A stretch of 64,000 bases of DNA from NCBI GenBank assembly GCA_039545275.1, contig BCHS01000002.1, forward strand, positions 434,001 to 498,000. The letters run 5' to 3'. Made by a program: the position numbers and the translations under genes. The stretch comes from Pseudomicrostroma phylloplanum. Lineage: Eukaryota > Basidiomycota > Exobasidiomycetes > Microstromatales. This document shows positions 63,250 to 64,000 of this stretch, in pieces. The stretch's first letter is position 1. Each line of letters begins with the position of its first letter. A model generated the notes under the pieces. That model had not been told where the DNA came from. It worked only from the letters and a program-made list of their open reading frames with translations, and did not search any database.

Positions 63250-64000
63250 TCAAGCATCCCTGGACACGTCGGAGAGCTGCACAATCGACGTGTCCGCCGT
63301 CACAAAGATCCTAGATCCCGCAGCGGACCCACACACAGACTCGTCTCCTTCGCCGGGAATGACCAGAGCGTCACAGCGTGGACTATGGCCAGTCGAAACA
63401 TTAGTAGACGCCCACATGCTGCCCTCGCTCCTGACAGACCGGCCACCTGGAGACGAAGGGTCCAATGAGCCAGCTGTACGTGGGCGGGAGCGTCCGCTAC
63501 CCTTCTTCATTGGCACTGACAGCCGATCCACCGACTTGAATGCCATCGTTTCTGCTGGCGTCTCCGACTTCGATGCCAAGGCATTCGCCGTGCCAGGTCT
63601 CTTGCCAGTCCGTGAAGGACGAGGTGGCGGTGGCCGGCCTATTGTGGTCGGTACATTGCGCAACAGCTCCCGTGACATTTCCAGGGATCGTCGTGGATCA
63701 TCCATCAGACGGCCTCGTTGCAGCGAAAGCGACAGCGGCGTGTTGGGGACGCTCGGGTACAAGAGGTGTACCGAGTCCGTGGCCGACTCGGCGGCCCTGG
63801 TGTTGTTGACGATGTCGCTGACCGAACTGACTGGGCCAATGCCAGGGTAGAAGACGGTGGTGTTGATCTGCTTCTGAGCCGCTGCGTACAGTCTTAGGTG
63901 GCTCGTCAATGGTGACGCCCCGCAGATATGTCTAGCAAGGGCAAAGGCTAGCGAGATCCTCGTACTTTGGATGTCCTGGTAACAGTCAAAGCTAATGGCC
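63250..64000 (-). CDS. Unknown protein, 5' part beyond the window
   Basis: I do not recognise this protein. The minus-strand frame is open from the right window edge to a stop at 63250, about 250 codons, so the start lies outside. Near the edge it reads ISFDCYQDIQSTRISLAFALARHICG, then LTSHLRLYAAAQKQINTTVFYPGIGPVSSVSDIVNNTR, which looks like folded, helical protein. The C-terminal half is Ser/Arg/Pro-rich and probably disordered (RPPPPRPSRTGKRPGTA). An in-frame CTG/TTG codon is the only start-like codon inside the window, and no intron signal is obvious. Antisense frames of similar length exist but are more low-complexity. Confidence 0.5.
   Translation of the reverse strand, partial: AISFDCYQDIQSTRISLAFALARHICGASPLTSHLRLYAAAQKQINTTVFYPGIGPVSSVSDIVNNTRAAESATDSVHLLYPSVPNTPLSLSLQRGRLMDDPRRSLEMSRELLRNVPTTIGRPPPPRPSRTGKRPGTANALASKSETPAETMAFKSVDRLSVPMKKGSGRSRPRTAGSLDPSSPGGRSVRSEGSMWASTNVSTGHSPRCDALVIPGEGDESVCGSAAGSRIFVTADTSIVQLSDVSRDA

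Noticed and set aside
1..64000. tRNA genes, transposons, viral genes, CRISPR-like arrays
   Set aside because: I looked through the gaps by eye for tRNA B-box sequences, terminal repeats, reverse transcriptase or transposase motifs and spaced repeats and saw none. A tRNA scan and repeat search would settle this.

Overview
The window is nuclear DNA from a basidiomycete fungus, most likely Ustilaginomycotina. The family-level call is inference. The evidence is fungal protein families (arginase, chitin deacetylase, a Fox2-type two-SDR enzyme, GH128 glucanase, kinesin-5, fimbrin), GC-rich coding bias, and about 28 short introns (mostly 68-140 nt) that almost all begin GTGAGT or GTAAGT and often carry a CTGAC-like branch site. 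I see no rRNA, tRNA, transposon, CRISPR array or viral gene. Exon boundaries below were worked out by hand from splice consensus, reading phase and remembered family sequence, without transcript data.

Layout, left to right. 0-10 kb: G1 cyclin (+), arginase (-), GFA/CENP-V-type zinc protein (+), proteasome subunit Rpn2 (-). 10-20 kb: Adp1-like ABC transporter (-), chitin deacetylase (-), secreted GH128 glucanase with an odd acidic tail (-), then a 2-kb gap. 20-32 kb: RG/SR-rich protein of unknown function (+), kinesin-5 (+), mitochondrial GatB/Pet112 (+), then the divergent pair UCH deubiquitinase (-) and Ddi1 (+). 32-44 kb: secreted alpha/beta hydrolase (+), peroxisomal-type multifunctional enzyme Fox2 (+), PhoD-like phosphatase (+), ELL-like protein (+). 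44-64 kb: fimbrin (-) and RBM39-like splicing factor (+) as a divergent pair, Sec7-PH Arf exchange factor (+), M19 dipeptidase (-) and Vid28/ARMC8 (+) as a divergent pair, nucleolin-like Nsr1/Gar2 (-), and an unknown gene running off the right edge (-).

The genes are mainly housekeeping and do not form a biosynthetic cluster or a recognisable new defence or mobile system. Loose themes are ubiquitin-proteasome function (Rpn2, UCH, Ddi1, Vid28), cell cycle and cytoskeleton (cyclin, kinesin-5, fimbrin), RNA metabolism (RBM39, nucleolin, RG protein, ELL-like) and cell wall or secretion (chitin deacetylase, GH128, alpha/beta hydrolase). Points most worth a second look: Fox2 lacks a C-terminal peroxisomal signal; the glucanase has an acidic Kex2-like tail; Rpn2 has an expanded C-terminus without an evident Rpn13-binding end; three introns are translatable; and the 18.4-20.5 kb gap holds coding-like but broken sequence.
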